Source: Agrocybe praecox (lineage: Eukaryota; Basidiomycota; Agaricomycetes; Agaricales; Agrocybaceae). From it: 64,000 nt of DNA. Each line of letters begins with the position of its first letter. Within the stretch, counting starts at the first letter, position 1. A program made the translations under genes and the position numbers. Shown here piece after piece: positions 35,825-48,356 of this stretch. The notes beneath the pieces were generated by a model. That model saw only the letters and a program-made list of their open reading frames with translations, searched no databases and was not told where the DNA came from. The stretch is taken from the NCBI GenBank assembly GCA_964017145.1, contig OZ024842.1, forward strand, positions 992,001 to 1,056,000, read 5' to 3'.

Positions 35825-36711
35825 CTAATAATATGTAAATTCCTGAATCGCTTCAAAGAGAAACTGACTGTAGTAATTAGCTGAAGGCGTTCCGGGTCCA
35901 AACTCTGAGCGAAGTGCATTCGACCAGTTCTCATAGGGTGCACCGATGAGCGCAAGAATATACTCCCAAAAGCTGGGATACCAACCAATATTTTCCCAGT
36001 CAAGGATGGCGACAATATTGCCGTCTTTGACAAGAATATTTCTTGCTGCAAGGTCTGCGTGAGTAAGGACGATAGCTTCATCATGAAATGAAGAGTAGTC
36101 CGTATCCAAAACTTCCTTGCTAATAATAATGTCCTTTGCCTTGCATCGATAGAGCCAATACTGTCGGAATTCATCCATGGTCTGGAAGGGTCGTTCAGGA
36201 GGCGAGCGTTCAAAGAAAAGGTTGCGAAAAGGACCACTGGGCCACGAGCCCATCGCAGTGGGTGTCCCACCGATATCTCTCAGCTGGCATACCATGCTTT
36301 TCAGTTGCTTGGTTATACGTAAATGTTCATCCTTCGACAATGAGAGAGCCACATATTCCAAGGTATCCGCGTCAATGAAATCCATAACGATGTATCCCCA
36401 GTTATTGACGCTGAATGCGCAGTGAACTTTTGGGATTGGGATGGTAGTGTTGCGGCGAACAAAGTCCATTGCTGCTGCTTCTGCCATAGTCACTCGTCCT
36501 CCACACTTGATAGCTCTTTTGCCGCTGATCTCGACAATATGTGGAGGCAGTCTGGGATGCGATGGCTTCGATGTGTAAACTCTAAGGGAGTTAATCTCTT
36601 CGATGATCCTTTGAATCTCCTCTGGTGATGGAATGAGATAGTCAAAAGAACTGATAGACAACGTGAGTATGTTCACCAATTCATGGCGCCAGCGACTGAC
36701 CTGAAATCCAT
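35825..36711 (-). CDS. APH-type phosphotransferase-like protein
   Basis: Aminoglycoside-phosphotransferase/choline-kinase fold protein of the type expanded in Agaricomycetes; the fungal substrate is usually unknown. Two exons: a tiny first exon (MDF plus two bases, 36711-36701) and a long one beginning SFDYLIPSPEEIQRII. Motifs in order are EISGKRAIKCGG (lysine strand), AEAAAMDFVRRNTTIPIPKV (glutamate helix and hinge), GYIVMDFIDADTLE, the Brenner-type catalytic loop LTHADLAARNILV with HxDxxxxN, and ILDWENIGWYPSFWEY, in which Asp replaces the DFG aspartate. The loop and metal-binding residues are intact, so it could be active. Starting at the internal Met at 36679 would also be possible but lacks the good splice. 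Confidence 0.85.
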
Positions 36712-36957
36712 GATTCTATGCAAAGAACGTTGATTGTTAGGATGATAAGAGAAGTGTGGGTGTGTGTTTTTGGCCAAGTCAAACAACTGATGAGGACAAA
36801 CAGAAATAAACATTTACATTCACGCTAAAAATAGGCGCTGGTACCTTCTTTTTACCAGTTGTGACACGAATCTTTCTCATGCACACTGCTTCATTTGCCC
36901 TAGCAGTCAAAATATACTACTGAAGAATAACCTAAGGGTCGTCTCACTCGTCAATAA
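36712..36957. other. Short intergenic stretch
   Basis: Promoter side of the kinase-like gene; no feature recognised. Confidence 0.4.
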
Positions 36958-37230
36958 TTCTATGCCAGATTCAATCGCGGCTTCAAAGCTGAAGCTGGAG
37001 GCTTACACACAACGGCGCCGATAGTAAATCATGATGGCGAGTGGTTCAATAATGTACACATGGTACGGCTCATCCAATCTTTGGGAAGCTTTGGACCAAA
37101 TTCAGACGGAGAATGGAGCTTCTAGGACTGGATCAAGACTGTTCTTTGTACAGCGGTCAATGCAGGCGTTCTATCCAATCTCAAGGCACAAAATGCAATT
37201 CAAGCGGCTGCTGAAGCTGAAGCCGTATAA
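36958..37230 (+). pseudogene. Remnant of an unrecognised gene, C-terminal part
   Basis: An open frame of 91 codons reads FNRGFKAEAGGLHTTAP, HDGEWFNNVHMVRLIQSLG, FGPNSDGEW and, after a single TAG at 37123-37125, DWIKTVLCTAVNAGVLSNL before a terminal stop. The amino-acid make-up and the continuity across the single stop suggest a decayed coding end. I cannot name the family, and the upstream part is not visible. Confidence 0.35.
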
Positions 37231-37915
37231 CCGCACCCACGCGCATCTAATGCTATAGCCTTGAGCTCGTGAGGTGACCCCGAGTTTATTAGTGGTGCTG
37301 TTGAAGTTATGAATGTACGTGTAATTTGTACATATTTGAGTAGTCAGTGTGGCATGTGTGAATACGTAGTCGATGAACGTTCTGTACACTCGAGGCACTG
37401 GTTGTAACGTGGAAGTGTAACTTGTGGCCGTCTAATTGCAGTAAGATATCTCATCATTAGAATGAGGCAGCTACGCCTAAATTTGGTTCTGTCCTGCATG
37501 ATTTTGTTTCCAAGCTTACAAGAACATTCAAGAAACATGTACATTGATGAGCGTGCCGCTTCTCTGAACGCGTTGTTTGACCAAGTCCCGCGTTTGAGGC
37601 ACAGCTACTTCCGGATTTCGACGTACGCATCAGACGCATCAATGATGCGCTCGCAATGGTGAGGCCGCGCACACCTGATTCCCCACTGATTCCTCCGTTC
37701 TTCATTTAACGGCTTATCCTTTCCACTGTCCACGTAGGGGGCGGGAAAACGGCGCGACGCGTTGGGTCTGGCGCGTCAAAATCATCACGTGCAGATATTC
37801 CGATGAATTTTTGGTGGCTGTGCCAAATCCGTCACGCGGGTGCTGGACTTGGAATTTTTTTAAAACACTTTCCACATCCTCTTTTCGTCTGAAGAAGCAA
37901 AAACAAAAAAATCAG
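37231..37915. other. Intergenic region, no gene seen
   Basis: Short frames exist on both strands near 37460-37700 but have no motif, signal or consistent splicing. Confidence 0.4.
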
Positions 37916-38005
37916 TCCTTCGAGCCGGGATCGAACCAGCGACATCAAGATGTGCTTACGTAAACCGATTACAGTCTTGCGCTCTTCCAACTGAGCTATC
38001 GAAGG
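37916..38005 (-). tRNA. tRNA-Tyr (GTA) with a 17-nt intron
   Basis: Read on the minus strand it starts CCTTCGATAGCTCAGTTGG and ends GGTTCGATCCCGGCTCGAAGG plus discriminator A. The acceptor stem CCTTCGA/TCGAAGG pairs fully. The anticodon stem is CAAGA/TCTTG with the loop CTGTAA, so the anticodon is GTA. An intron of about 17 nt (TCGGTTTACGTAAGCAC) follows the base after the anticodon, the canonical place. A-box and B-box are intact. Nuclear tRNA-Tyr genes usually carry such an intron. Confidence 0.93.
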
Positions 38006-39234
38006 CGATGAAAGATGTCGAGTTAGATGGGATATATGGTGCAATATAAGCGCCCGACTGCGCCCTTGAGAGTTGATAGGGCTAGTCTCGGGCTAGTTTC
38101 AGGTCATTTGACATTGGCACGACTTTCTGGCTTGCTTTATATGCATATATCTGGTCCATTGGCTGCCTCTTGGGGAGATCCTGATGACTCAGGACGAGTG
38201 TACCCATCTTTCTATATCACCACGGCCGAAAGGCGCGTATAAATGAAGCCCTGGTATTTATTTATTTTTCACCATGATGTTTTCACGCTTGTTCAACGCT
38301 CGTCGCTGACACTTTGAACCCCAGAGTTCCCGCTTCATTGACAAACCAGATGACACAGTTTATCAGTCTGCTTTTGTCCAGAGCATTGCTTTTGAGGATA
38401 AAAACGTTCACTGTTGCATGACTTGCAGGCCGGGAACTTATCTTGCAAAATATCGATTCTACGAAAAGCCTGCACTGGTTCGTTTATTCCATGCTCAAAA
38501 CAATACACGCAATTCTCTTTTCAATCGACTGGGAATCTCTTTCATCTTTGGAAAAGAAAGAATAAATCACTGATACCTTCGACAAACACGAGGCTGACAA
38601 CTTCAAGACATTCAAACGTCGTCATGAACGCGTCTTGACCTCGCGAAATGATCTGAAAAAAATGGATTTCAAAGCAAGTAAATCATATCCGCTGCATACG
38701 TCTATTAATCTGTCATTCAGTTTCATGCAGCTATATTCTTCGACCCTTGCTGGGCACCCGCGACATGTTACAATTCTTCAACAACTGGCAGGACGTCTGC
38801 CTTTCCTGACACCCTCAAGGAGTCTTAATGTCAGATATGTCCGACATCAACCCAGTCGTTCTCGAGAAAACACAGGTCGCGCTGTTACAGCTCGTCGGTG
38901 CAGTACTCACAAAACCTTACCAAGACTATGTTGTAAACTTTCTAACTAGATACCTGTCCGACATCGCAATGGGCAATGATATCATCACGCTTTGACAGTG
39001 ACGAGACGCAACTCGGGACTTTCCGTCTTCACGCGGCAAGGCCCACAGACTCTGCGGAGGGTAGTCGTCGGGTTATCTCAAAACATAGCCCTCACATCGG
39101 TCATCACCTCACCTACAGTCCCCCTCGTGTCGGTCATCGCCTCGCCTCCACCGCCCTCGCCACACGTCGGTTTATCTCAAACTTTCCTCGCGCTGCACTC
39201 TCCGGAAAATTCTTGTTCAGTTGGTTGAATCAAA
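38006..39234. other. Intergenic region, low-level internal repeats
   Basis: About 1.2 kb with no supported gene. Near 39060-39180 two imperfect units share GTCGG-TTATCTCAAA and TCGGTCATC-CCTC-CCT patterns. Confidence 0.4.
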
Positions 39235-39312
39235 CGCTCTTCCAACTGAGCTATCGAAGGCGATGGAAGACATTGAATTAGATTTGGTATATAGTGCAAT
39301 TTAAGCGCGCAG
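39235..39312 (-). pseudogene. Truncated tRNA-Tyr copy with its 5' flank
   Basis: Positions 39235-39260 are identical to the 5' 26 bases of the tRNA-Tyr at 37980-38005, and similarity continues through the upstream flank to about 39312. The anticodon, intron and 3' half are absent, so it cannot make a tRNA. It is a partial duplication about 1.25 kb from its source. Confidence 0.85.
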
Positions 39313-39673
39313 GTCTTGTATTGTGCATGGATAATTCTGATCAGATACCATTCCTTTCACATCCTCGATACTCTAGCTTTGTTTTGCGTAAAGATCATTG
39401 CTAATTTCTACAACTTTTTAGGCGCTTAGATGTTTGAGATTATCGATATCTTCTTTGAAGAAAGTGGCAAAAAAAATGAACACCATCACCTGCCACTCTG
39501 TCCAACGCTTACATCTTGTTGAAGGACCTCAGACTCCTTGTTGAATTTTTTCAGCTTACTTGTATTGCTTGACAAGTATATGTCTGGAAGCGCGCAGACT
39601 TCCCCAAAGCTTCGGTACAACACCTGTGTCCCTGATCCCTATAATAACTTAGCGCGTCCTTTCCAACTCGAGA
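39313..39673. other. Intergenic stretch, nothing recognised
   Basis: AT-rich sequence ahead of the lectin-like remnant; no core promoter motif or gene identified. Confidence 0.4.
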
Positions 39674-40850
39674 TTGTTATTTAATGACAGGCTTTTGTCC
39701 GTCTCTTTTACTCTCGTTCTGCTTGCTATTTCTGCTGCAAGCACAGCTGTTCCTACTGGGACCAAAAGCGACCATAGGGACTATTGCCCTTCTCCCTTTC
39801 GCATTTTATCAATCGGAAATCCGGAAGGTACTCTTCCGTGGGACCCGTCCCTGAAGCTTGATGGTGCATGGAGTGGCTTGATCTATAGTTCTGCGACCGG
39901 CGCTAGAACTGGTTTTCATGGCGAGGTACGAGAATGTATTTCAATGTTCTCTACATATTTCATCATCATATTATTATCAGCCCGATCACTATTACGTCGT
40001 GAAGCAGGAGGGTTCCTTCAACATGAGTATAACCATTGCCCCAAAAGCTGCAAAGATTGTAGACTTCCTCCGATAACAGACTTATCTCACTTGACTCTCC
40101 ATAATCATCGGAACGCCACCTTCTGTGATAAAGTCACCTGCGTCTTGCGGAGCCACTGCCCAAAAAACAGGAAAAGCTACACCGTAACGTAAATTCACTC
40201 TTTACTCGATTGTTCATTTCCGGCGCTCCCATAATATTAACATATCAGCTTCTGCCCTTCTGACCACTATCCCGTGGTTCTCACTTCTGTTCCAATTCCC
40301 CTTAACTAGCTTGTTCTGATGTTGGAATCCATCCCAACGCCAACAAGGGTAAATATCTCGACGTTCGCATTGCTGTTCTAAAAAAACGGAACCCCGGTTC
40401 AAGTATATGACTGCAACGGAACCAAAGCGCAACGCTGGTTCGTCAGGCGTGACTTCGTCGATGCTATCCAACTCGCCGGAACAAACTTTCGGTTCCCGTA
40501 CGTCATTTCTATTTTCGCACGGTCGCGACATTGGTCGACCCGATAGTTTTGTAGACTCCGCCAATGGAAACGGCATGGAGATTTGGACGTGCTACAAGGA
40601 TCTTCCCGCTCAATCGTGGAAATTTACCATCGACAACAGAATCTTGTTGGCTAACTCCAGTACGTCATTTCCTTCAAGTTCAAAATCGTAAAGATTTTCA
40701 CGCGTAATAGGAATATCTAGTTTACGCCCCCGACTTGACTGATGGCATCCTCTAACCAGGTTCACACCTGGAAGTTCTATAGCGACAACGGAAACCAGAT
40801 CTGGATCACCTCCCCAGTCTCCTCTGCCAACCGAGAGGCTGTGGTATGTA
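39674..40850 (+). pseudogene. Decayed secreted protein with ricin-B-type beta-trefoil lectin repeats
   Basis: The first exon has a signal-peptide-like start, LLSVSFTLVLLAISAASTA, but the expected ATG reads TTG. It continues SPFRILSIGNPEGTLPWDPS and, after an intron, PDHYYVVKQEGSFNMSI, then stops. Further on are beta-trefoil signatures: TPVQVYDCNGTKAQRWF near 40390-40440, EIWTCYKDLPAQSWKF near 40580 and NQVHTWKFYSDNGNQIW near 40758. These repeats of the QxW type mark ricin-B-like carbohydrate-binding domains. Frame changes and stops separate them, for example between LTDGIL and NQVHTW. I see no catalytic toxin chain; it is a lectin-type remnant. Confidence 0.55.
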
Positions 40851-41330
40851 TGTTATGTTCCTTAAGTTATCCATATGTCATATATTTCATTCTTCTCTTC
40901 ACTTTCGGTGAAGCTGCGGACGTTCTATTTCATTTTTCTTCCTTGGTTAGAATAGAAACCATGTCGTGTTTTATGTATTTATGGAGTCTCAATTGACAAA
41001 TCCTCGGCGCGTTATTTTACAATTTACTCCATGTCAAACTGGATTGTTCAAATCAAGCAATTGAAACAAGCAAAAACAGACAAGGTAAATTGAGCAAGTG
41101 CACAAGTCAGTACAACAACTAATTTACATCCCGAAAATACAAAAACAAAAACAACATGTGGTACGGTAACTACGAGTGATAATGTACGAAAAAAATACTG
41201 CATTAAGATAATCATCATGAAATAAGATCCGACCAAAATTCCGCAAACCAATTGTTACACTCCTGACCATCCTTCTTCCCCTTTATTTCGAAAATCGTCA
41301 TTAATCCTGCGCTGCCGGACATCTCAGCTC
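40851..41330. other. Intergenic stretch downstream of the P450
   Basis: AT-rich 3' flank of the lectin remnant and of the P450; no gene recognised. Confidence 0.5.
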
Positions 41331-43700
41331 TCACAGAGAGTATGTGTTTGCTTTGATGAGCGCTACCGCAGCCTCCGAGCGTGGCTTAATGGAGCAATCA
41401 AACTTCATGGATTCACTGGATGTGTAAATAAGTCAGCAAAAAGACATAATGATCGCAGGCACTGTAAGATAATTGAAGCATTGAATTATCACTCACCGGA
41501 CGATGGAAGAATTATATTTAACCTCGGGTGTAATTTCATTCCCATCTGCATCTTTCGTCTTCGCGATGTCGAACGTTGACAACACACGAACCATGGAGAT
41601 AAAGAACATCGTGTCCGCGTAGTGCAACCCCGCACATATCCTGTTTTAATAAACCACAGCTATGTTAGGATATCTTACTATATGAAGAAGTCCGAGGACG
41701 GGCATACCGTCGGCCATAACCAAATGCGAACTCTGTAGGATTCAGGGGGAGGTTCTTCGGGTCGTGAGGAACAGATTTATCAAAGTAGGGAAGGTAACGG
41801 TCGGGAATGAAGCTGTCGGGGTTTTCGAATAAGTTGGGGTCTCTTGTGACAGCCCTTTGAAAAAAGAGTGTCAATAATTAGTTTCAGGTGTCCAAAAGCT
41901 TTAGAGCCCAAATCACCATGTGTTGCCCATTACCACCGTTCCAGCGGGTATGAAGCATCCTATAAGGTATGGTCAACTTATTGATATGGGATTTACGACA
42001 GTAGATTCAAACCTTTGTATACATCGTCTTTAGTAACGGCATGAGGCAAAGCTATATGTCCAAGTGTGCCGGTCGGCGGTGGTAAGCATCAAATATCAAC
42101 AAAAACCACAAGCGCAAGTGGAAGCGACGTACCAATTGGCGAAACAGGTTGCCAGCGCATGAGTTCCCACATTGTAGCGTTTGTGTACGGCAATGATTCA
42201 CGATCCGCGATGTCTGGGAGACGGCTTTTGCCAGTAACAGAATCAATCTCCTCTTGACATCTTCTCTGGACTTCCGGGTGGAGAGTCATTGCAAGGAAAA
42301 AAGTATGCATAGATGCTACACTCTATTTGAAAGATGATGAGTTCATCGTCGATAAGTACGCGAGATGTACGTACCGTATCGGCGCCGGCTAGATAAAGGA
42401 TTAAAAAATATCGTCAGAGTCGGGCTGGGTTGGGATGACCGATCGAAAACGTACCCGCAAGCATGCTGCCAGAGCACCACTTGACGATATCAGCATCCTC
42501 ATTCTTATCCAAGTTCATAGAAGTCAAAGAAGGATCATAAATGCCCGTTTTCTGGAAAAAATCTTACGTTAATGGGGTATATATATGCAAAGATTTGTGA
42601 AAATCCTTACCATCTCCTTGACTGTCATATCAAAGGGAACGTTGACCATATCATGTGCCAGCATGCGACCCCTGCGTGCATATTCCTTCCAACCTGCACC
42701 AGGGAACCATGTAGGTACATGACGAACTGTAGGTGTACCTCAGCAGTGAGCTAAAACGAACGAGAAGGAGCATGCTCACGCATAGGGAAGAAGTCAACAA
42801 TGAACCTCCCTGGCTGAGCAGCATAACTTGCCATCTCCATGGCCTTTTCGGCAGTCGTAATAATCTAGAATACAAATATACTTCCATTAGGAAAAAAGTA
42901 GCTCACTATGGTAAAAAGTATTTACCGGATCATTGGCTGTCCCGACCTGGATACCATAGACGTTCCAGAGTAGGGTACGTCCTGCCGTACTGGATGATAA
43001 TGTGTCCCAGTGATGAGTTAAACTCTGAGGTTAATGCAAATCTTCACTTACAAGCGGAAGTTTTCCATAAATCGTTCTGGATCGTCCAACAGCGTTCCAA
43101 GGTAACGTCCCACCTCTCTCTCTTGGACCGGATGAAAATGTCTGATGACATCCTTCCTCATAGATTGGGCGCAGATTCTGCGGAAACGACGCCACCTATC
43201 GTTATACGGTGCCATTACAACAGCTTGACTCCACCCCATTCTGTATAATTTCCTATTTCAGCAACCAAAAGCGTGACAAAAAAAGGGGGGAAACATACAA
43301 AACGTTCGCCATAAAACCAACAGGACGGTCCGAATAGATATCTGATCGCTTTCCCAGAAGTTCGATACAGGCATCATACGAATTTAAAATTACAAGAGGG
43401 TTCCCCATAACCTCAAGATACATGGCGTCCCCTGGGGTTGAAAAATCAAGCAAAACAAAACAAGTTGAAAGGACTGATTTTCATACCATATGTCTCCGCC
43501 CACTCCTTGTACGTGACCCATGATTCTGACTGAGGCATTTGCAAGAGGTTTCCGATAATGGGTAGACGAGGAGGACCAGGAAGGTACTTAGGCCTTCTGA
43601 CTCTTGCAGCTATCAGACGCAGAACGACGACGGTCACCAGGCCTACAGCAATCGTGAAGATAGGACTTCCAGAGAACATGCTTGCCAGCCTGGTCGCCAT
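41331..43700 (-). CDS. Cytochrome P450 monooxygenase
   Basis: ER-anchored haem-thiolate monooxygenase. It starts MATRLASMFSGSPIFTIAVG with a single N-terminal membrane helix and the proline hinge YLPGPPRLPIIGN. Motifs through about a dozen exons are NDRWRRFRRICAQSM (helix C WxxxR), the I-helix GADTVASMHTFFLAM, the helix-K ExxR in WELMRWQP, FIPDRYLPYF and the haem loop FAFGYGRR followed after an intron by ICAGLHYADTMFF, which supplies the cysteine ligand. The last exon reads ESMKFDCSIKPRSEAAVALI and ends at the TGA at 41331. The layout resembles the Agaricomycete O-methylsterigmatocystin-oxidoreductase-like P450s; the substrate is unknown. No biosynthetic cluster is evident around it. Confidence 0.92.
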
Positions 43701-45567
43701 TGAGGTATGTGGAGAGGACGTATGACCAACTAAACAACATTGGGGATTAGTGAACGCTGCTATTTAAACTAGAAGTAAAGCCGAGTTTGACATTATTGAT
43801 GGAAAAGGATCGTAGATGAAAAACAATCTGAACGGGGATAAAATTCGAACAGACTCTAACCTGTCAGGGAAATTTGATCTTATCTTATCCTTTCCCCACA
43901 CATGGAAAGTCCAGGTTCCGGTCGTTCGGCCGGTATTCAGTAGATACATACGTTCCGTTCACGAGCTTGCCCCGGTGTTTCATGAGAAAGTTAAATCTAT
44001 AAGAATTGTTTGTCCCTTGTGAATAGCCGTTTCACGAAGCAGATTGGTTTAGAGAGGTTTGAATACCGTCAGTGCATCGTTTTGTTCATGACGTCTTGGT
44101 GTTGTGTTAGGTTAAAGCTCGAGTGTGTGCACCTGAACTAGCTTGATGCCGATAGTATTGACGGCATCAAGATATAAACGATAGGCGAAATTAGACTTAC
44201 TCTTGTGCCCAGAGATTTCCCTAATTTGTCGCGTCCTTCTCCACAGTGGTCAGGACTGAGAAAAAGAAAACCGGGTGAGATATCCCGAATTTCCATCATG
44301 TTTTGAAACATAATCTGCATTGACAGTTCCGGAAACTGAATAACATGAAGGCTCTAGTCCTTTTAGCCAATATAAAGCTTAATAGAGGATAAGTAACTGG
44401 ACCGTAGTGCGATTCAAAGAGTTTAGCACTTACAATTCAAATATAGCGCACGGAAATTTTGTTTACCCTGGTTAAGGGCGTAATTCACCTGACAAAACCT
44501 GACGTACACAAGTTGTACATGAGGATTGGCAGGCAACAGAAAAATTTGTTGACCCATTGGTAAATTGATGAGGTACCTCAAAAAATTTGATGCGAACTTG
44601 ATTCTTGGACATGATGTGTTGCCCTAGCTCCTACCCGTGAGTATACGACGCGTTCCTCTCGCAATAATGGCGGCTGACGGAGCCGCTGAGGGCGTAGGAA
44701 GTTATTGACTTGATAAGTATTGACTAGACAGCGGTAAGTTCCGCAGTTTTGTCCTACAAAAGAGGTTTATAGAAGTTGCCACGCAGATCATTGTGGGACC
44801 AAAAGTGAGGTCTTGAGGTTTGGGAGAAATGCGTGCCAGCGACTTGTGACCTGTCGGGTTCGGGCTCGGTGTTTGGCACACTCCTTTGAACCAAACGAAT
44901 CTGGGATTGGCTTAGATTTTCTTCCCCAACGCCGGCCCCGTCCAACACCGCGCGTACCACACTCCAGCGTTCAACCGTCACTTCATCATTTTCAGCTCCC
45001 GGTGATAATACACATGTCCTCAAATAGGCCTTTCTTGACGGTCGAGAAGCTAGGAAGAAGCAAGCTTTGGGAATAGTAGCAGAATCGAGGCTTCGGCGAC
45101 AACGCGTAATGTGATGGTGGGAGCTGAACGTGTCGTGGAAGCAGAAATTTGACTACAGTGAGCTTCTAAACCTTCGCATGGCAATAAAAAACCCATCGTG
45201 GCGCGCGAAATACTCAAATCCAGTCTGGTCTCATTAGCAAAACATCATTTGGGCGTACTCAGCACCCGGGGTATACTCACATACATTTGGCTAAGCGATT
45301 TGGTCAAAAACGCTCGACCTAAGCCGTACTAAAAGCCTAACTGCTTTAACTCTTCCTGTTCATCGGCACCACCACCACTTCATACTAAAGTTGGATCCCA
45401 TATATATTCCATCTGTCCGTCACTACGTCTGGGTGTCTCTCACTGTACACACACGCACACGCTCGTCGTTGTCTGGACTCTGTCCTCGTTGTCGACAAGT
45501 CTATTCCTAGTATATCTTTATCACAACCATTAATAGCCTCATTTTACGGCGCGGCGATCATAGTGCG
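43701..45567. other. Long intergenic region, no gene seen
   Basis: About 1.9 kb between the divergent P450 and hydrolase genes. I see only short unsupported frames, AT-rich stretches and a TATATAT near 45405 that may belong to the hydrolase promoter. Confidence 0.5.
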
Positions 45568-47418
45568 ATGGACCCTCTCTCCGGAAAGCCTCACTACTCT
45601 TATCCTTCGGCACCAATTAAAGGTCAACCTACTGTCAATCCTCGTCGGCGCCTCGCGCCACTACTCGAACCGTCAAAACTTGCACCGTTCCCGGATCCTC
45701 TACCTCGGAACCTTAATCGAAAATGTGCGTTTACGCCAACTCATAGCCTTTCGGTACATATCTTGCCAGCTGCCTTTCCACGAGCTCCATCCCCTCTTGA
45801 ACAAATCCAGATCCCTGCTCCTGATAGCTTCCCATGCAAGGATGACAGGAAGAAATGGATGATAAGCACTCTACAGAGGCTGATATGGGAGAAAGATGAG
45901 GCAGAGAAAGTGATACCTGACCCAAGCCTGGGCCTACAAATAAGTGAAGTAGGATTATGGAGCTCCGTTCTGAGGATAAGAAGAAATGAAACCACTCGCA
46001 AAGAAGGCGGCGACAGGACGAAAGGAATTACTCTGGTCGCTGCTCACGCCATTGGATTTCATAAAGAGGTGAACAGATGAACATGGCCCATCCTAATGCA
46101 GAAAGAAGCTAATGCTTATTTTCTTTCTATAGATTTGGGAGCCTGTTTTCAAACATCTTATTGAAATGACTGAACGGGTCTCTTCCTCGGTCAAGATTGA
46201 GGAAATTTGGTCAATAGAGGGTGTCGATCACGGGGACGCAGCCCTCATCAATGGGATCCTAATTCCTAGATTGCGTTAGTCAGATTTCTTTTTCTTCACA
46301 CCTTAAATCGACCTATTCTTGAAATTCTGACATATTTTTTTTTCAATAGCCGATAGGACGGACTATGCTCGTGACATTGCCAACTTCCTCATTCACCACC
46401 TCCCTGAAGGCACCGATGCGTTTGGGAGGGACGTTCCGTTACATTTGACGCGTATTTCGGACACCATCTCGAGCCGTAGGGTCCGGAATGGTTTCATTGA
46501 TCGTCATGTTGTGGCTCTGGGTCATTCTCTTGGTGGTGATGCAAGGTTTGACATTTCCCGCTCTCCGAATTCAAATTCAAACGATTACATTATCCGTTAA
46601 CTTTAGTGCGTTATGTGGACTGAGCTATCCCAAACTATTCTCCGCAATTATCCTATCGGAGACGACTCTTTTCCCTGCAATCAATAACAAGTCAAGAATT
46701 GGACCCTCGCTAGCATTAGGTGCTCTCGCACGCAAGTCGTGTTGGCCTTCTAGGTTAGTCTTGAAAACTACACTTTCTTTCGGTATACTAAAAATAGTCA
46801 AATGATAATGCAGAAAGGAAGCGAAAGAAAACTTGGTCAAATCGCTTCGGACATGGGATCCGTCAGTCATTGACGTTTACGTTCAGCATAGCTTGGAAGA
46901 GGACGAGCAAACTGGTGCTGTGAGGTTGAAATGTCACCCTGCTTGGGAAGCCGCTGAGTTCATGGAACGTCGAGCAATGAATGAAGGATGGGAACTTCTG
47001 CCCACGCTCGACGAGAACATTGCATTGAGGTGGATCATGGGTGGCAGGGATGATGCAAGCGCGTTGTATGTTTTATCTTTCTGCTTATGGTTATATTTCA
47101 CTCATTCATTCGTATGTGCATAATAGGGTCGGCGGTCCTGAAGCCTCGGCAATAACCGTATGGAGACGGCCACGGAATGCGTCTAACGTCAAGATTGCTG
47201 GAGGCGGGCACTTGGTGAGTCTATTCACATTCATTAGTATTTGACATTGCTATATATTTCGTGTAGGTCGTGGAAGAAAGACCAAAGGAAGTTGGTGAGT
47301 TAACTTACCGTTGTCGCGCTTTCTCCCTGCCTTTTCTGACAAACCTTCAGGCGAGGATATTGCGTTATTCTTAAATAGTCAATTTGGATCAGACTCGAAA
47401 TCGAAATCAAGACTTTGA
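45568..47418 (+). CDS. Alpha/beta-hydrolase fold protein
   Basis: Starts MDPLSGKPHYSYPSAP and runs through about seven exons. A leading strand TLVAAHAIGFHKE is followed by FKHLIEMTERVSSSVKIEEI, WSIEGVDHGDAALING and the nucleophile elbow VALGHSLGGDA near 46512-46545, with Ser as probable nucleophile. Then ALCGLSYPKLFSAIILSETT fits the next strand. The late strand VKIAGGGHL supplies a candidate catalytic His. It ends LFLNSQFGSDSKSKSRL, an SRL-type tripeptide that would target peroxisomes (PTS1). It resembles the fungal AB-hydrolase group sometimes labelled as toxin-biosynthesis-protein-like, but nothing in the neighbourhood supports such a pathway, so the substrate is left open. Confidence 0.87.
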
Positions 47419-48356
47419 GTAGTCCAAGTCATTCCGACATTTGCGTTCGCCGTTCAAGTCTTATTCATAGATCACGTTCTTTGCTTTACTAGACGACGTG
47501 ACTGTACCATTTATTTAAATAATTTATTAGTAACGACTTCAAAAACTTTACTAAACAAGTCATGAAGACTTCAAAAAAATGAAATAGGTTTTAGAACTTC
47601 AACTTGGCGACGGAAGCGCAACTGCAAGATCTTTCTCGGAGCCTTCTCCCTCTACCGCGTAAATTCCAGTAATAGGTCATGTGAAAATAATACAGTGAGA
47701 ACGTTTTAAGTCTGTCAGACGACCCATTCAGTTTTATTTCGAGCATTGTCTCGTACTTAATTTTGACATTCTGCTGGGAAAAACATTTTGACGCCTACAT
47801 AAATAACGTACTTGACTGACGAGCGCAAAGATATCCCTTTCCTGTTCTTCTCTCTGCTATTTCACCGTGATTTTACTAGAAATTGACGACAAGGGGGTCC
47901 GTCATGATCGCTAGCCGAACTGAACTCTCGGGCTGGGCATTGGACGATAAGGCCGAGAACAAGTTTCCCCGAATATGATAAAACCTTGCTTTGTGATTGG
48001 CTAGACAGGACATGCTCTCTCAAATCATGCATGATGTTTCCAATGCCCCTGTGTTCTAGTAGATTCTGGGTGGCAGACCTTATACTCGTGGTAATACGGA
48101 ACGTGAGTCACACCACAGTGGAAAACGGCTGGAGTAAGCTAACCATGGAGAGAAAAGGCAAAGAAAAATAGGGAAAAAAAGTAAAGAAACATAGAGTCCT
48201 CTTGAATAAGCACGGGGATGAGAGGGAGCAAATGGATTGCACAGAAATGGGGAAAATAGGACGAGCGGTTCCGCGACGGAGTACAAAAGCGCCCAACACG
48301 CATTTCGTTTCTTAGACAGTGACCACCATCTCCCTTCCTCTCCGTTTCCTGAAATC
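47419..48356. other. Intergenic region, no gene seen
   Basis: About 940 bases, AT-rich in the first half. It contains the upstream region of the peroxidase; no core element is certain. Confidence 0.5.

Noticed and set aside
44754..45076. Frames on both strands in the 43.7-45.5 kb gap
   Set aside because: Short, without domains, signal peptides or consistent introns; treated as intergenic.
45568..47418. Secondary-metabolite cluster formed by the P450 and the alpha/beta hydrolase
   Set aside because: No core synthase, transporter or cluster regulator lies nearby; the neighbours are housekeeping genes, and the two genes are 1.9 kb apart and divergent.
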